Assembly (NCBI GenBank): GCA_025358255.1
Contig: JANYKC010000095.1
Span: forward strand, 124,001-188,000
Source of the DNA: Spirochaetaceae bacterium
GTDB lineage: Bacteria; Spirochaetota; Spirochaetia; Treponematales; Rectinemataceae
Reading direction: 5' to 3'
Length of the DNA: 64,000 nt
Shown here: positions 23,367 to 31,583 of the stretch, one piece after another
Numbering within the stretch: the stretch's first letter is position 1
Layout: each line of letters starts with the position of its first letter
The notes under the pieces: model-generated
Told to the model about the DNA's origin: nothing
What the model saw: the letters and a program-made list of their open reading frames with translations, nothing else
The model's database searches: none
Program-made: the position numbers and the translations under genes

Positions 23367-24278
23367 ATGTTCCAAAAACAAGTGGTCATGCGCAAGGTAT
23401 TGCTTGGCCTTGCGCCGATTTTCCTGTTGTCCCTCTATCTCTACGGGATACGGGCGATCGGCGTGGCCGCGGTGACCTTCGCCTTGGGAGTCCTGGTCGA
23501 ATACCTGGTGGAGAAAAAGCGGGGGAAGAAACCCAGCGAGGCGGTCCTTGTGACCTGCGCCCTCTATTCCCTGTCGATGCCGCCCGCCGTTCCGCTGTGG
23601 ATAGTGGCCATCGGCATCCTCTTCGCCGTCTTCATGGCCAAGGAGGTCTATGGCGGATTTGGAAGGAACATCTTCAATCCAGCCATCGCCGGGCGCCTCT
23701 TCGTCTATATCTCCTTCGCCGCCATCATGCAGGCAGGCTTTGTGGCACCAGGCGGCTTGGGCATCGGCGCGGACGCGATTTCCGGCCCGACCGCCCTCGC
23801 GGCCATGCGCCATGGAACCCCCGCGCCGCTTGTGGATCTCCTCACGGGCTTCCATCCCGGCAGCCTGGGCGAGGGCTCATCCGTCCTCATCCTCATCGTG
23901 GGCATCTATCTTGTCGCGACTAAGACGGCATCCTTCCGCCTCATTTTCTCCACGCTTGCCTCGGGCTTCGTCCTCACGGCGGGCCTCCTCCTGGCCGGCG
24001 TCGCCAAGGCCCTTCCCCTGGAATCGCTCTTGGCGGGCAGCTTCCTTTTTGTCGCGGTGTTCATGGCCACCGATCCGATAAGCGCGCCGAAGAAACCCCT
24101 CGCCCAATGGCTCTACGGCTTCCTCATAGGCAGCAGCATAGTCCTCATCAGGACCTTCAGCCTCTTCCCCGAAGGCACCAGCTTTGCCGTCCTCCTCGGA
24201 AACAGCTTCGCGAGCCTCTTCGACGAAATCGTCTCCCGGGCCACCGCGGCCAAGGCCGGGAAGGAGGCGGTTTCATGA
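23367..24278 (+). CDS. nqrB: Na+-translocating NADH:quinone reductase subunit B (NqrB/RnfD family)
   Basis: A 303-aa polytopic membrane protein. The covalent FMN threonine is likely T142 in AISGPTALA, and GGFGRNIFNPAIAGR is the conserved family loop. NqrB is usually ~410 aa and RnfD ~340, so this is a short form lacking the NqrB N-terminal extension. I use the ATG at 23367, preceded by AGAGGAGG; the frame is open to 23214 but upstream shows no homology. Following genes are NqrC, D, E and F-like, so the operon is Nqr rather than Rnf. No nqrA precedes it: the 232 bp upstream holds only a promoter region and a palindrome. Confidence 0.82.
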   Translation: MFQKQVVMRKVLLGLAPIFLLSLYLYGIRAIGVAAVTFALGVLVEYLVEKKRGKKPSEAVLVTCALYSLSMPPAVPLWIVAIGILFAVFMAKEVYGGFGRNIFNPAIAGRLFVYISFAAIMQAGFVAPGGLGIGADAISGPTALAAMRHGTPAPLVDLLTGFHPGSLGEGSSVLILIVGIYLVATKTASFRLIFSTLASGFVLTAGLLLAGVAKALPLESLLAGSFLFVAVFMATDPISAPKKPLAQWLYGFLIGSSIVLIRTFSLFPEGTSFAVLLGNSFASLFDEIVSRATAAKAGKEAVS

Positions 24279-24880
24279 AAAAGGACAGCGTATCGTACGT
24301 CGTCGCCTTCACCTTCCTCGCCTGCGCGGCGTTCATCGTCCCGCTTGCCATAGCCAACGAGGCGACAAAAAAACGGGTCGAGTCCAACAGGCTTTTCGCC
24401 GCCCATTCAGCAGCCCTCCGCGCCTTCGGGGTAAGCTACGGAAGCCCCGCCGAAGCGGAGTCCAAGTACGCATCCCTGGTGTCCGACCTCCCCGATGGCA
24501 AGGGGTTTCGAGCGCAGATAGACGGAAAGGCCTACATCGCCGTGAAGAAGACCGGCGGGGGCCTGTGGGGCTCGATCACGATGGTCGTGGCGGCCGACGA
24601 AAAAGGCGAGCGGCTCCAGGGCATCGAGATCCTGGACCAGATGGAGACCCCTGGCCTGGGAGGCCGCATTGACGAGGATTGGTTCAAGAAGCAGTTCCGC
24701 GGAGAGAAACTGGGCCCTGAAGGCCTGACCATCGACACTGCGGGAAGCGGAACCGGGGACGGCGACCCGGACAACGGCAGGGTCGACGCGGTGACCGGGG
24801 CCAGCCTGACGAGCGGCTTCGTGCAGGCCATCGTCAACGCCGCGGTCAAGGACATCCGCGCCACAGGAGGCCCGAAATGA
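24275..24880 (+). CDS. nqrC: Na+-NQR subunit C (FMN-binding, NqrC/RnfG family)
   Basis: A 201-aa protein with a single N-terminal membrane helix (about residues 7-27) and a periplasmic FMN-binding domain. The covalent flavin threonine is T174 in DAVTGASLTS. The GGGLWGS and ETPGLGGRI motifs are typical. It overlaps nqrB by 4 nt (ATGA) and nqrD by 4 nt. GGAGGCGG precedes the start. NqrC is usually about 255 aa, so this is a compact version. Confidence 0.88.
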   Translation: MKKDSVSYVVAFTFLACAAFIVPLAIANEATKKRVESNRLFAAHSAALRAFGVSYGSPAEAESKYASLVSDLPDGKGFRAQIDGKAYIAVKKTGGGLWGSITMVVAADEKGERLQGIEILDQMETPGLGGRIDEDWFKKQFRGEKLGPEGLTIDTAGSGTGDGDPDNGRVDAVTGASLTSGFVQAIVNAAVKDIRATGGPK

Positions 24881-25527
24881 AGCCCTCGAACGCGAAAATC
24901 ATCAAGGACGGGCTGTGGACCAACAACCCGATCTTCGTCCAGGTCCTTGGGATCTGCTCCACCCTCGCGGTGACCAACAACGTCCGGAACACCCTCATCA
25001 TGATCGCCGGCGTGACTTTCGCCACCGCCTTCGGCAGCTTCACCCTCTCCGGCATCAAGGGCCTCCTCCCCCGCAAGGTCCGCATGATCATCCAGGTCCT
25101 GGTCCTCTCGTTCTACGTGATCCTCGTGGACATTGTCCTGCGGGCCTATGCCCCGGCCATATCCAAGCAACTCGGTCCCTATGTGGGCCTCATCATAACG
25201 AACTGCATCCTCATGGGCCGGGCCGAGGCCTTCGCCGCCGCAAACCCGCCCTGGGCATCCTTCATCGACGGCATCGCGAACGGCCTCGGCTACGGCGTCG
25301 TGCTCCTCGCCATCGCCGTGGTCCGCGAGTTCCTGGGCTTCGGGACCCTGCTTGGCTTCCGCCTTGCAGGGGACTGGTTCACGCCATGGACCATCATGAT
25401 CATGGCGCCGAGCGCCTTCTTCCTGGTGGCGATGGCGCTATGGGGATCCAATTCCTACAACGCGCGGGCCGAGGCCCGGCGCAAGGCGGCCGTGGCCAAG
25501 GCCGCGCCCGACCGCGCGGCGAAATAA
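24877..25527 (+). CDS. nqrD: Na+-NQR subunit D
   Basis: A 216-aa membrane protein with about six helices. LGICSTLAVTN and NCILMGRAEAFA are signatures of the NqrD/RnfE family, the cysteines of which bind the intramembrane iron cluster shared with NqrE. FTPWTIMIMAPSAFF near the C-terminus is typical of NqrD rather than RnfE. An Ala/Arg/Lys-rich cytoplasmic tail ends the protein. Starts inside the nqrC stop (ATGA). Confidence 0.9.
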   Translation: MKPSNAKIIKDGLWTNNPIFVQVLGICSTLAVTNNVRNTLIMIAGVTFATAFGSFTLSGIKGLLPRKVRMIIQVLVLSFYVILVDIVLRAYAPAISKQLGPYVGLIITNCILMGRAEAFAAANPPWASFIDGIANGLGYGVVLLAIAVVREFLGFGTLLGFRLAGDWFTPWTIMIMAPSAFFLVAMALWGSNSYNARAEARRKAAVAKAAPDRAAK

Positions 25528-25539
25528 GGAGGAAGCGCC

Positions 25540-26139
25540 ATGCACAACGCCCCGGCAATCAGCCCTCTCATCCTCTTCCTGGCATCCATCCTCACGAGCA
25601 ACATCCTCCTCTCGAATTTCCTCGGGACCTGCTCCTTCATATCCATCTCCAAGGACTGGAAGTCCTCCTTCGGCCTCGGCCTCGCCGTGACCCTCGTCAT
25701 CGGCCTCTGCGCGGCCATCTCGTGGATAGTCCTGTGGTTCATTGTCATGCCCCTCGGGCTCGAGTACCTCTCCTTCGTGATCTTCATCATCGTGATCGCC
25801 GCCGTCGTCCAGGTCCTCGAGATGATCATCGACCGCTTCTCGCCGGCCCTCTACCTCTCGCTGGGCATCTTCCTTCCCCTCATCACGGTGAACTGCGCCG
25901 TCCTCGGCGCGGTGCTCTTCATGCAGATCAGGAGCTACAGCTTCATCCAGGCGGTGACCTTCGGCTTCGGCTCGGGCGCGGGCTGGTGGCTCGCGATCAT
26001 GCTCCTGGCGGCGATCAGGAAGCGGACCGAGGGCAACCCCGTGCCTGCGGGCCTCAAGGGCACTGGAATCACCCTGGTAACGATAGGCTTCATGGCCATG
26101 GCCTTCCTGGGCTTCAGCGGCATGATAGCCGTCCAGTAG
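25540..26139 (+). CDS. nqrE: Na+-NQR subunit E
   Basis: A 199-aa membrane protein with six predicted helices, the inverted-topology partner of NqrD. Motifs ILLSNFLGTCSF (cysteine of the [2Fe-2S] site) and LPLITVNCAVLGAVLF match NqrE/RnfA; the length is that of NqrE (~198 aa). GGAGG lies 7 nt before the ATG, and the gap to nqrD is 12 bp. Confidence 0.9.
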   Translation: MHNAPAISPLILFLASILTSNILLSNFLGTCSFISISKDWKSSFGLGLAVTLVIGLCAAISWIVLWFIVMPLGLEYLSFVIFIIVIAAVVQVLEMIIDRFSPALYLSLGIFLPLITVNCAVLGAVLFMQIRSYSFIQAVTFGFGSGAGWWLAIMLLAAIRKRTEGNPVPAGLKGTGITLVTIGFMAMAFLGFSGMIAVQ

Positions 26140-26150
26140 GGGAGGAAGGC

Positions 26151-27269
26151 ATGAATCCCATCGTACTTGGCCCCCTCACGGTCGCCCTTCTTTCCGCCCT
26201 CCTCGCCCTCGTCATCGCCATCCTCGACAAGCTCCTCAACAACTACGGCATCGTCAAGCTGCGCATCAACGGCGGCAAGAAGGAGCTTTCGGTCCAAGGC
26301 GGCTCGGCCCTCCTCGGGACCCTCGCCGCGGAGGGCATCTTCATCCCCTCCGCCTGCGGCGGCCGCGGTTCCTGCGGCGCCTGCAAGTGCCATGTCCTCA
26401 CCGATGTCGGACCCCACCTGCCCACGGAGACGCCCTACCTTTCGCCGCAGGAGATGGCGCTCAACGTCCGCCTGGCCTGCCAGGTCAAAGTGCGGAAGGA
26501 ACTCGAGATCGAGCTTCCCGAGGCGCTGTTCCGGGTGAGAAAGTTCCCGGCGCGGGTGGAGCGCATACGTGACCTCACCTACGACATCAAGGAGGTCCTC
26601 TTCGACCTCGGAGGGCAGGAGATCGAGTTCGATCCCGGCCAGTATGTCCAGATCGTCGTCCCTCCCTATGAGAAGGTGGGCGAGAGCACACAACGCGCCT
26701 ATTCCATGTCCTCGCGTCCCGGCGAGAAGCGGCATGTCGAGCTCCTCATCAGGCTCGTTCCCGGGGGGCTCGCCACCACCTATGTCCACAAGTACCTCAA
26801 GGAGGGGGACCTGATGGACCTGATCGGCCCCTTCGGCGAGTTCGGCGTGCGGGACACCCCGGCCACCATGCTCTGCGTGGCCGGCGGTTCCGGAATGGCT
26901 CCCTTCAAGAGCATCCTCCACCACATGCAGGAGACCGGGGCCTGGCCCGGGAAGGACATCTGGTACTTCTTCGGGGCAAGGACGGCCAAGGACATGTTCT
27001 ACCTCGACGAGATGCGCGCCCTCGCCGCCATCTGGCCCCGCTTCCACTTCGTCGCCGCCCTTTCCGAACCGGGGCCAGGCGAGAGATGGGAAGGCGACAC
27101 CGGACTTATCACCGATGTCCTCGACCGCTACATCAGGGAGAAGATCGACCCTTCCCCTGGCTTCGAGGGTTACCTGTGCGGCTCGCCCGGCATGATCAAC
27201 GCATGCATGGCCGTCATGCGGAAGAACAATGTGGGCGAGGACAAGATCTATTTCGACAAGTTCGCATGA
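26151..27269 (+). CDS. nqrF: Na+-NQR subunit F, NADH dehydrogenase with [2Fe-2S] and FAD
   Basis: A 372-aa protein: one N-terminal membrane helix (residues 6-26), then a plant-type ferredoxin domain with C69, C75, C78 and C110, and a ferredoxin-NADP reductase-like module. The FAD site is RAYSMSS, and the NADH site GGSGMAPFKSIL plus the C-terminal CGSPGMINACM. This subunit feeds NADH electrons into the complex and defines the operon as Nqr-type. Somewhat shorter than the usual ~407 aa. GGGGAGGAAGG precedes the ATG. Confidence 0.92.
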   Translation: MNPIVLGPLTVALLSALLALVIAILDKLLNNYGIVKLRINGGKKELSVQGGSALLGTLAAEGIFIPSACGGRGSCGACKCHVLTDVGPHLPTETPYLSPQEMALNVRLACQVKVRKELEIELPEALFRVRKFPARVERIRDLTYDIKEVLFDLGGQEIEFDPGQYVQIVVPPYEKVGESTQRAYSMSSRPGEKRHVELLIRLVPGGLATTYVHKYLKEGDLMDLIGPFGEFGVRDTPATMLCVAGGSGMAPFKSILHHMQETGAWPGKDIWYFFGARTAKDMFYLDEMRALAAIWPRFHFVAALSEPGPGERWEGDTGLITDVLDRYIREKIDPSPGFEGYLCGSPGMINACMAVMRKNNVGEDKIYFDKFA

Positions 27270-27279
27270 GGAGGGCGTG

Positions 27280-27732
27280 ATGAAGGACACGAAAGCGCAC
27301 AGGGAAGCGGAGGCGCGGATGCTTCCGGGCTCCATCACCGCGCAGGGCTTCCTCGGCGAGGAAAGCCGTCACCTGGCCGAGATCATCGAGGCCGACGAGG
27401 GCGAATTCACGCGCCTCGGCCTCGATTTCGAGTCGGTGGCGGCGGAGCTGGAGCGCCTGCGCGATGCAGGCGAGGGAGGCCTCGGCGAGCCGATGACCGT
27501 GGAGGCCACCTGGGTCGTCCAGACCGGCGACGCCCGCGGCAAGCTCCCCTGCCCCTATGAGGACGGCATCCACCACAAGAACTCCATCTGGCTGCGCCGC
27601 ATCGACTCGGGCGAGTCCCTCGTGTATTCCGACCTGTCCATCCACCTCCTGCGCGCCCACCACTTCCTCCAGGGCCGCGGCTCGGCCTTCCGCCTGGACC
27701 CCGCTGCGATCAAGAGGATATTGGCTCGCTGA
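27280..27732 (+). CDS. Uncharacterised protein at the end of the nqr operon
   Basis: A 150-aa soluble protein beginning MKDTKAHREAEARM, with GGAGGGCG before the ATG and a 10-bp gap after nqrF. It has no membrane segment or signal peptide, and contains WVVQTGDARGKLPCPYEDG and HHKNSIWLRR, with one cysteine. I recognise no family. Base composition and spacing match the nqr genes, so it is a real co-transcribed gene, possibly an assembly or flavinylation helper in place of ApbE, or linked to the missing NqrA function; neither is shown by the sequence. Confidence 0.7.
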   Translation: MKDTKAHREAEARMLPGSITAQGFLGEESRHLAEIIEADEGEFTRLGLDFESVAAELERLRDAGEGGLGEPMTVEATWVVQTGDARGKLPCPYEDGIHHKNSIWLRRIDSGESLVYSDLSIHLLRAHHFLQGRGSAFRLDPAAIKRILAR

Positions 27733-27879
27733 CAGGAACGTGGACAATGATGTGAGGCCGCATTTCAGGCCTATGCTACGACTCGGCAGCGCGACTGCCT
27801 CCCGCCACGGCCTTTGACAAGGCGGCGTGAGACAGTCCATTCGAGTCAAGACTATATTGGAAATTCGTGGCGCGCCGGG

Positions 27880-27932
27880 TGTCCTGGGCAAATACTGACG
27901 TCGCGCCAGCGACGCCAGATTTGCCCGGGACA
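27880..27932. terminator. Long near-perfect hairpin between convergent nqr and psu operons
   Basis: The arms 27880-27904 and 27909-27932 pair at 22 positions plus one G-T wobble, with a 4-nt loop (GCCA). No T-run follows on either strand. Its place between convergent operons suggests transcript-end protection or bidirectional termination. Confidence 0.5.
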
Positions 27933-27979
27933 GGCCCCGGCCATGAAAGTCCTAGAAAGGTTCTTCCCGCCGCTTGGCT

Positions 27980-28912
27980 TTATTTCAGCTTCGCGTACTC
28001 AACGGCAATCGCGGCCGCCAGCCTTGCATTGCCGAGGACCAGCGCGATGTTGCTTTCAAGGCTTTCCCCGCCGGTGAGTTCCTTTACCTTGGCCAGGAGG
28101 AAGGGCGTCACGTCCTTGCCCTTGACTCCCTTGGACGCCGCGTCCTTCAAGGCATCCTCGATCGCGGCATCGATCACGAGCTTGTCCATCGCGTCCGCCT
28201 CGGCGATGGGGTTGGCGATGACGGCTCCGCCGCCAAGTCCGAGTCCCCACTTGGCCTTGAGCCGCCGGGCTATGTCCGCGGCGTCATCGGCATGCTCCTC
28301 GAGGCGAAGCCCGGAATGGGGCGTGTAGAAAGCGGGGAATTCGTCGGTGCGCCAGCCGATGACGGGGACACCCTTGGTCTCGAGGTATTCCAGGGTCTTG
28401 GGAAGGTCGAGGATGGACTTGGCGCCCGCGCAGATGACGGCCACTTCGGTGATGGCCAGCTCCTCGAGGTCCGCCGAGATGTCGAAGCTGGATTCGGCGC
28501 CGCGGTGGACGCCGCCGATGCCGCCGGTGGCGAAAATCCGGATGCCGGCGAGGGCGGCCACGATCATGGTCGCCGCAACCGTCGTGGCACCGTCCATCGG
28601 GGCGGGACCGCCCGCGGATGCGACCAGCCGGGGCAGGTCCCGGCGGCTAGCCTTCACCACCTCCCTCCCGCGCAGGCCCAGCGCGGTGATCTGTGACCTG
28701 TCGAGACCGGCCTTGAGGCGCCCGCCCAGGATGGCGATGGTCGCCGGCACGGCGCCTGCCTCGCGGACGGCGGCCTCCACCATGAGGGCGGTCTCGACGT
28801 TCTGGGGATAGGGCATGCCGTGGGAAATGATGGTGGACTCGAGGGCGACGACGGGCAGCCCCTTTGCCAGGGCTTCGGCCACTTCGCCGCCTAGGTCAAG
28901 ATACTTGTTCAT
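27980..28912 (-). CDS. psuG: Pseudouridine-5'-phosphate glycosidase
   Basis: A 310-aa PsuG. It cleaves pseudouridine 5'-phosphate to uracil and ribose 5-phosphate. Family motifs include VALESTIISHGMPYPQN (substrate-binding Glu/Ser), TTVAATMIVAALAGI, IFATGGIGGVHRGAE (metal and phosphate site) and the C-terminal region LGGGAVIANPIAE. I start at ATG 28912 (MNKYLDLG), with GGAG about 10 nt upstream; the in-frame ATG at 28948 would deepen the overlap with psuK. It overlaps the upstream kinase gene by 17 bp, so the two are coupled. Confidence 0.93.
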   Translation of the reverse strand: MNKYLDLGGEVAEALAKGLPVVALESTIISHGMPYPQNVETALMVEAAVREAGAVPATIAILGGRLKAGLDRSQITALGLRGREVVKASRRDLPRLVASAGGPAPMDGATTVAATMIVAALAGIRIFATGGIGGVHRGAESSFDISADLEELAITEVAVICAGAKSILDLPKTLEYLETKGVPVIGWRTDEFPAFYTPHSGLRLEEHADDAADIARRLKAKWGLGLGGGAVIANPIAEADAMDKLVIDAAIEDALKDAASKGVKGKDVTPFLLAKVKELTGGESLESNIALVLGNARLAAAIAVEYAKLK

Positions 28913-29897
28913 GGCTGACTCCTTTGACGATGTCGAGGAGGCGGGCAACGCCGGTCTCGGGACTGACGGTCTCGACCGCGGACGCGGACAGGGCGGCCGC
29001 GGCCGCGGCGAAGATGGCCCGCTCCTCGATGCCCTTGCCCGTCACGAGTCCCCAGACAAGGGCGGCGCTTGCGGCATCGCCGGCTCCCGATACGTTGACG
29101 ATGGGAAGGGCCGGCGCCTTGACAATGCCCCTCTCCAGGAGGCCGTTGCGGCCGCATCCCTCGAAATACAGCCCGGCGGCGCCAAGGGAGATGAAAATGT
29201 CACCGGTCCCCTTGTTCCTGAGGGCTTCGGCGGCGCGGGGAAGGTCGGCATCGGACCTGATGGCGATGCCCGAAAGGATCTGGGCTTCTGCCCGGTTTGG
29301 CTTCACGAGGTCGAAGCAGCCGACTATCTCCGCGGCCCTCGGGGCCTTCCCGGTCGAAACGGGATCCAGTGCCAGGAGCGGCTTTTGCCGGCCGAAAACC
29401 AGGGCGCTCTTGCCACGGCCATAGCGATCCGCAAGCCAGGCAAGGCTCGCCGCCGGAAGATTGGCGTCCGCGAACACGACCTGGGCGCCGTCGAGGAGGC
29501 CGGATCTCTCCTCAAGGCGCTCGGGGGTAAGCCGCTCGAAGGCGGACATCGAGGCCACCGCGCCCAGAAGGCGCCCTGGGGCATCGCCCCCGTCGAGAAG
29601 GCAGATGTACTGGGACGCAGGCGTCGAGGACAGCCTGAGGCTTCCGCGGATGCTGATGCCGAGCCTTCCGCAGGAGAGCGCCAGTTCGGCCGAGAGGGTG
29701 TCGTCGCCCAGGACAGTGACCAACTCGGTCTTGAGGCCAAGGCGGACAAGGTTTTCGGCGATATTCCTTCCGACCCCCCCAGGGCTCATGAGGGATTCGC
29801 CGGGATTCGAGTCGCCGGCGACATAGGAACCATAACATCGGCCCTGGATATCCATGTTTATGCCACCGACCACGGCAATATACCCGCTTCTATCCAC
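28896..29897 (-). CDS. psuK: Pseudouridine kinase (PfkB family)
   Basis: A 333-aa ribokinase/PfkB-type sugar kinase. MSPGGVGRNIAENLVRLG is the N-terminal PfkB signature, and VNVSGAGDAASAALVWGL the C-terminal one with the catalytic Asp in GAGD. The substrate assignment comes from direct coupling to psuG: together they phosphorylate pseudouridine and split the C-glycosidic bond. No transporter is adjacent. Start ATG at 29897; GGAGG is present upstream within TGGAGGAAACG. Confidence 0.88.
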   Translation of the reverse strand: MDRSGYIAVVGGINMDIQGRCYGSYVAGDSNPGESLMSPGGVGRNIAENLVRLGLKTELVTVLGDDTLSAELALSCGRLGISIRGSLRLSSTPASQYICLLDGGDAPGRLLGAVASMSAFERLTPERLEERSGLLDGAQVVFADANLPAASLAWLADRYGRGKSALVFGRQKPLLALDPVSTGKAPRAAEIVGCFDLVKPNRAEAQILSGIAIRSDADLPRAAEALRNKGTGDIFISLGAAGLYFEGCGRNGLLERGIVKAPALPIVNVSGAGDAASAALVWGLVTGKGIEERAIFAAAAAALSASAVETVSPETGVARLLDIVKGVSHEQVS

Positions 29898-30065
29898 GTT
29901 TCCTCCAGAATCCGGCTACCGCGGCAATGTGGGCGGCGAAATCGAGAATAGCACCGGGAAGGGCATGGAAGGCAAGAGCCATCCGGCCAAGGGGCGGATG
30001 GAGAGCCGTCCCGGCTTGCACACGGCTCCGGCTTCCGGTAGAGTATTTTGGGAGAGTCAAAGCGC

Positions 30066-30545
30066 GTGGACCAAATATTCGACCGTTTAGAACGCCTATT
30101 CAAGTCCTGGACAGCTCCTGATGCCGAAGAGACGAGGTGGGGAAGGCCTTCTTCAAGCGGCAACCCCGACCTGGACTCGGCCATGAGCGAACTCGACGAT
30201 TTCCTCAATGAAGACCGAAGCGAAGGCCAAGCACGGGCCGGGGAGCGAGGACGCCGCGAACAAGAGGAGAGGGAAAGGGCCAATTCCTTCCGTGGCCAAG
30301 GCGCGACCAGGCCATCGGGCCCGCCGGCCGTCGTCCTCGAGGCCTACAAGACCCTTGGCCTCCAGCCGGGCACTCCGCCACTCCAGGCCAAGGCCGCGTA
30401 CAAGAAGCTCCTGATGCGCTACCATCCTGACCGGAACAGCGCGAGCATGGCCGAGCAAAAGCGGGCCACGGAAATTTCGGCCCGGATCAACGATGCCTGG
30501 CAGGTTATCGAGACCTGGACGACGACCGGCACCGTTTCGGCTTAA
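30066..30545 (+). CDS. J-domain (DnaJ-like) co-chaperone protein
   Basis: About 159 aa from the GTG at 30066. A short N-terminal region (DQIFDRLERLFKSW) and an acidic/Arg-Glu-rich linker lead to a C-terminal J domain with the invariant HPD at residues 120-122 (MRYHPDRN). J proteins stimulate DnaK ATPase. A TTG at 30048 could also start the frame (adding LGESKR); I prefer GTG because GGGAGAG stands 9 nt upstream. It lacks the Gly/Phe and zinc domains of DnaJ. It opens the gene run that includes fliS and a flgN-like gene, so a role in flagellar assembly is possible but not shown. Confidence 0.75.
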   Translation: MDQIFDRLERLFKSWTAPDAEETRWGRPSSSGNPDLDSAMSELDDFLNEDRSEGQARAGERGRREQEERERANSFRGQGATRPSGPPAVVLEAYKTLGLQPGTPPLQAKAAYKKLLMRYHPDRNSASMAEQKRATEISARINDAWQVIETWTTTGTVSA

Positions 30546-30605
30546 GTGGGGACCGGCGAAGGCCGAAAATCGATCGAGGACCATCTTGAGGGAGGACAGA
30601 CCGGA

Positions 30606-31043
30606 ATGAACGCCAATCCGCTCGCATCATACCGTGAGACTCGCGTGAAGACGGCGAGCCCCGCGCAGCTCGTCGTGATGCTTTACGACGAAGCGGTGAA
30701 GCAGTGCGATATCTCAATCGCGATCCTTAAGCAAGATGTCAGGAAAAACCCGCAGAACATCGAGAAGATCAACAAGGCCTTGGGCAAGGTCCAGGACATT
30801 GTCACGGAACTCATGGCCGGCCTCGATTTCGAGGCGGGCGGAGATATAGCCGAGGATCTCTTCTCCCTGTATGTCTGGTTCGGGCGGCAGCTCCTCGACG
30901 CCAACCTGACGAAGGATCCCGCCATCGTCGCCTCGGTGCGAAGGATGCTCGACGATCTCCGGATCGCCTGGACGGAAGCCGCCTCCAAGGTCCAAAGCGG
31001 ATCACTGCCCGCCTCAAACGCGGGCGTGAACATCGCCGGCTAG
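30606..31043 (+). CDS. fliS: Flagellar export chaperone FliS
   Basis: A 145-aa helical protein. NPLASYRETRVKTASPAQLV and VMLYDEAVKQC match the conserved FliS N-terminus, in which the Y-x-(x)-T and LYDG/E motifs bind the flagellin C-terminus. FliS prevents premature flagellin polymerisation in the cytoplasm. Full length for the family. GAGGGAGG lies upstream of the ATG. Its presence shows the organism makes flagella, periplasmic ones if it is a spirochaete. Confidence 0.88.
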   Translation: MNANPLASYRETRVKTASPAQLVVMLYDEAVKQCDISIAILKQDVRKNPQNIEKINKALGKVQDIVTELMAGLDFEAGGDIAEDLFSLYVWFGRQLLDANLTKDPAIVASVRRMLDDLRIAWTEAASKVQSGSLPASNAGVNIAG

Positions 31044-31064
31044 CGACGGCGGGACGGCAGCGGC

Positions 31065-31544
31065 ATGGCGGCGGAGGAAAGGACCGAGCTGGAACAGCGC
31101 ACGGCCGTGCTTCGCCGCTTCCGCGAGCTCCTCGTCCAGCAAAGGGCCAAGTTCCAGAAGTACCTGGTGGTGCTGGACCACCAGAAAGGCGACATCGAAT
31201 CAGGCGACGTGGACAGGCTCGTGGCCCATGTCGAGCTTGAGGAACAGATCGTCTCCGAGATCTTCACCTTCCAGAAAGTGCTCGATCCCCTCGAGGACCT
31301 CTATCGCGCCGCCTATCCCGCAGGGACCGGATCGGCCGACCATGGGGAACTTCCCGAGCTCAAGGCATCCCTCATCGAACTCCGCGGCGAGGTCCTCAAG
31401 CGAAACGCCGAAAATCGGGCCCTCCTCAAGCAGCGCATGGAGACACTCAGGTCGGAGATCGCCGGCCTCAGGATGCCGATGAAGGCCCGCCGTTCCATCT
31501 ACGCCGATTCCAGCGAAGCGAGCGTCCTCGACATCAAGGGCTGA
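31065..31544 (+). CDS. FlgN-like flagellar chaperone
   Basis: A 159-aa, almost wholly helical protein, with a first helix containing RFRELLVQQRAKFQKYL and a long amphipathic C-terminal helix (RGEVLKRNAENRALLKQRME). The NRALLKQ stretch resembles the Nx(L/L)L core of FlgN, the chaperone of hook-filament junction proteins FlgK and FlgL. It follows fliS by 21 bp. The match is by shape and context rather than strong residues, so the name stays tentative. Confidence 0.65.
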   Translation: MAAEERTELEQRTAVLRRFRELLVQQRAKFQKYLVVLDHQKGDIESGDVDRLVAHVELEEQIVSEIFTFQKVLDPLEDLYRAAYPAGTGSADHGELPELKASLIELRGEVLKRNAENRALLKQRMETLRSEIAGLRMPMKARRSIYADSSEASVLDIKG

Positions 31545-31583
31545 TCCGTTGCGGGATCGCCTCCCACCTGTTATCCTGAATCC

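Noticed and set aside
23367..27269. Rnf complex (rnfCDGEAB)
   Set aside because: The last gene is an NqrF with ferredoxin and NADH/FAD reductase domains, and no RnfB or RnfC is present; Nqr type fits better.
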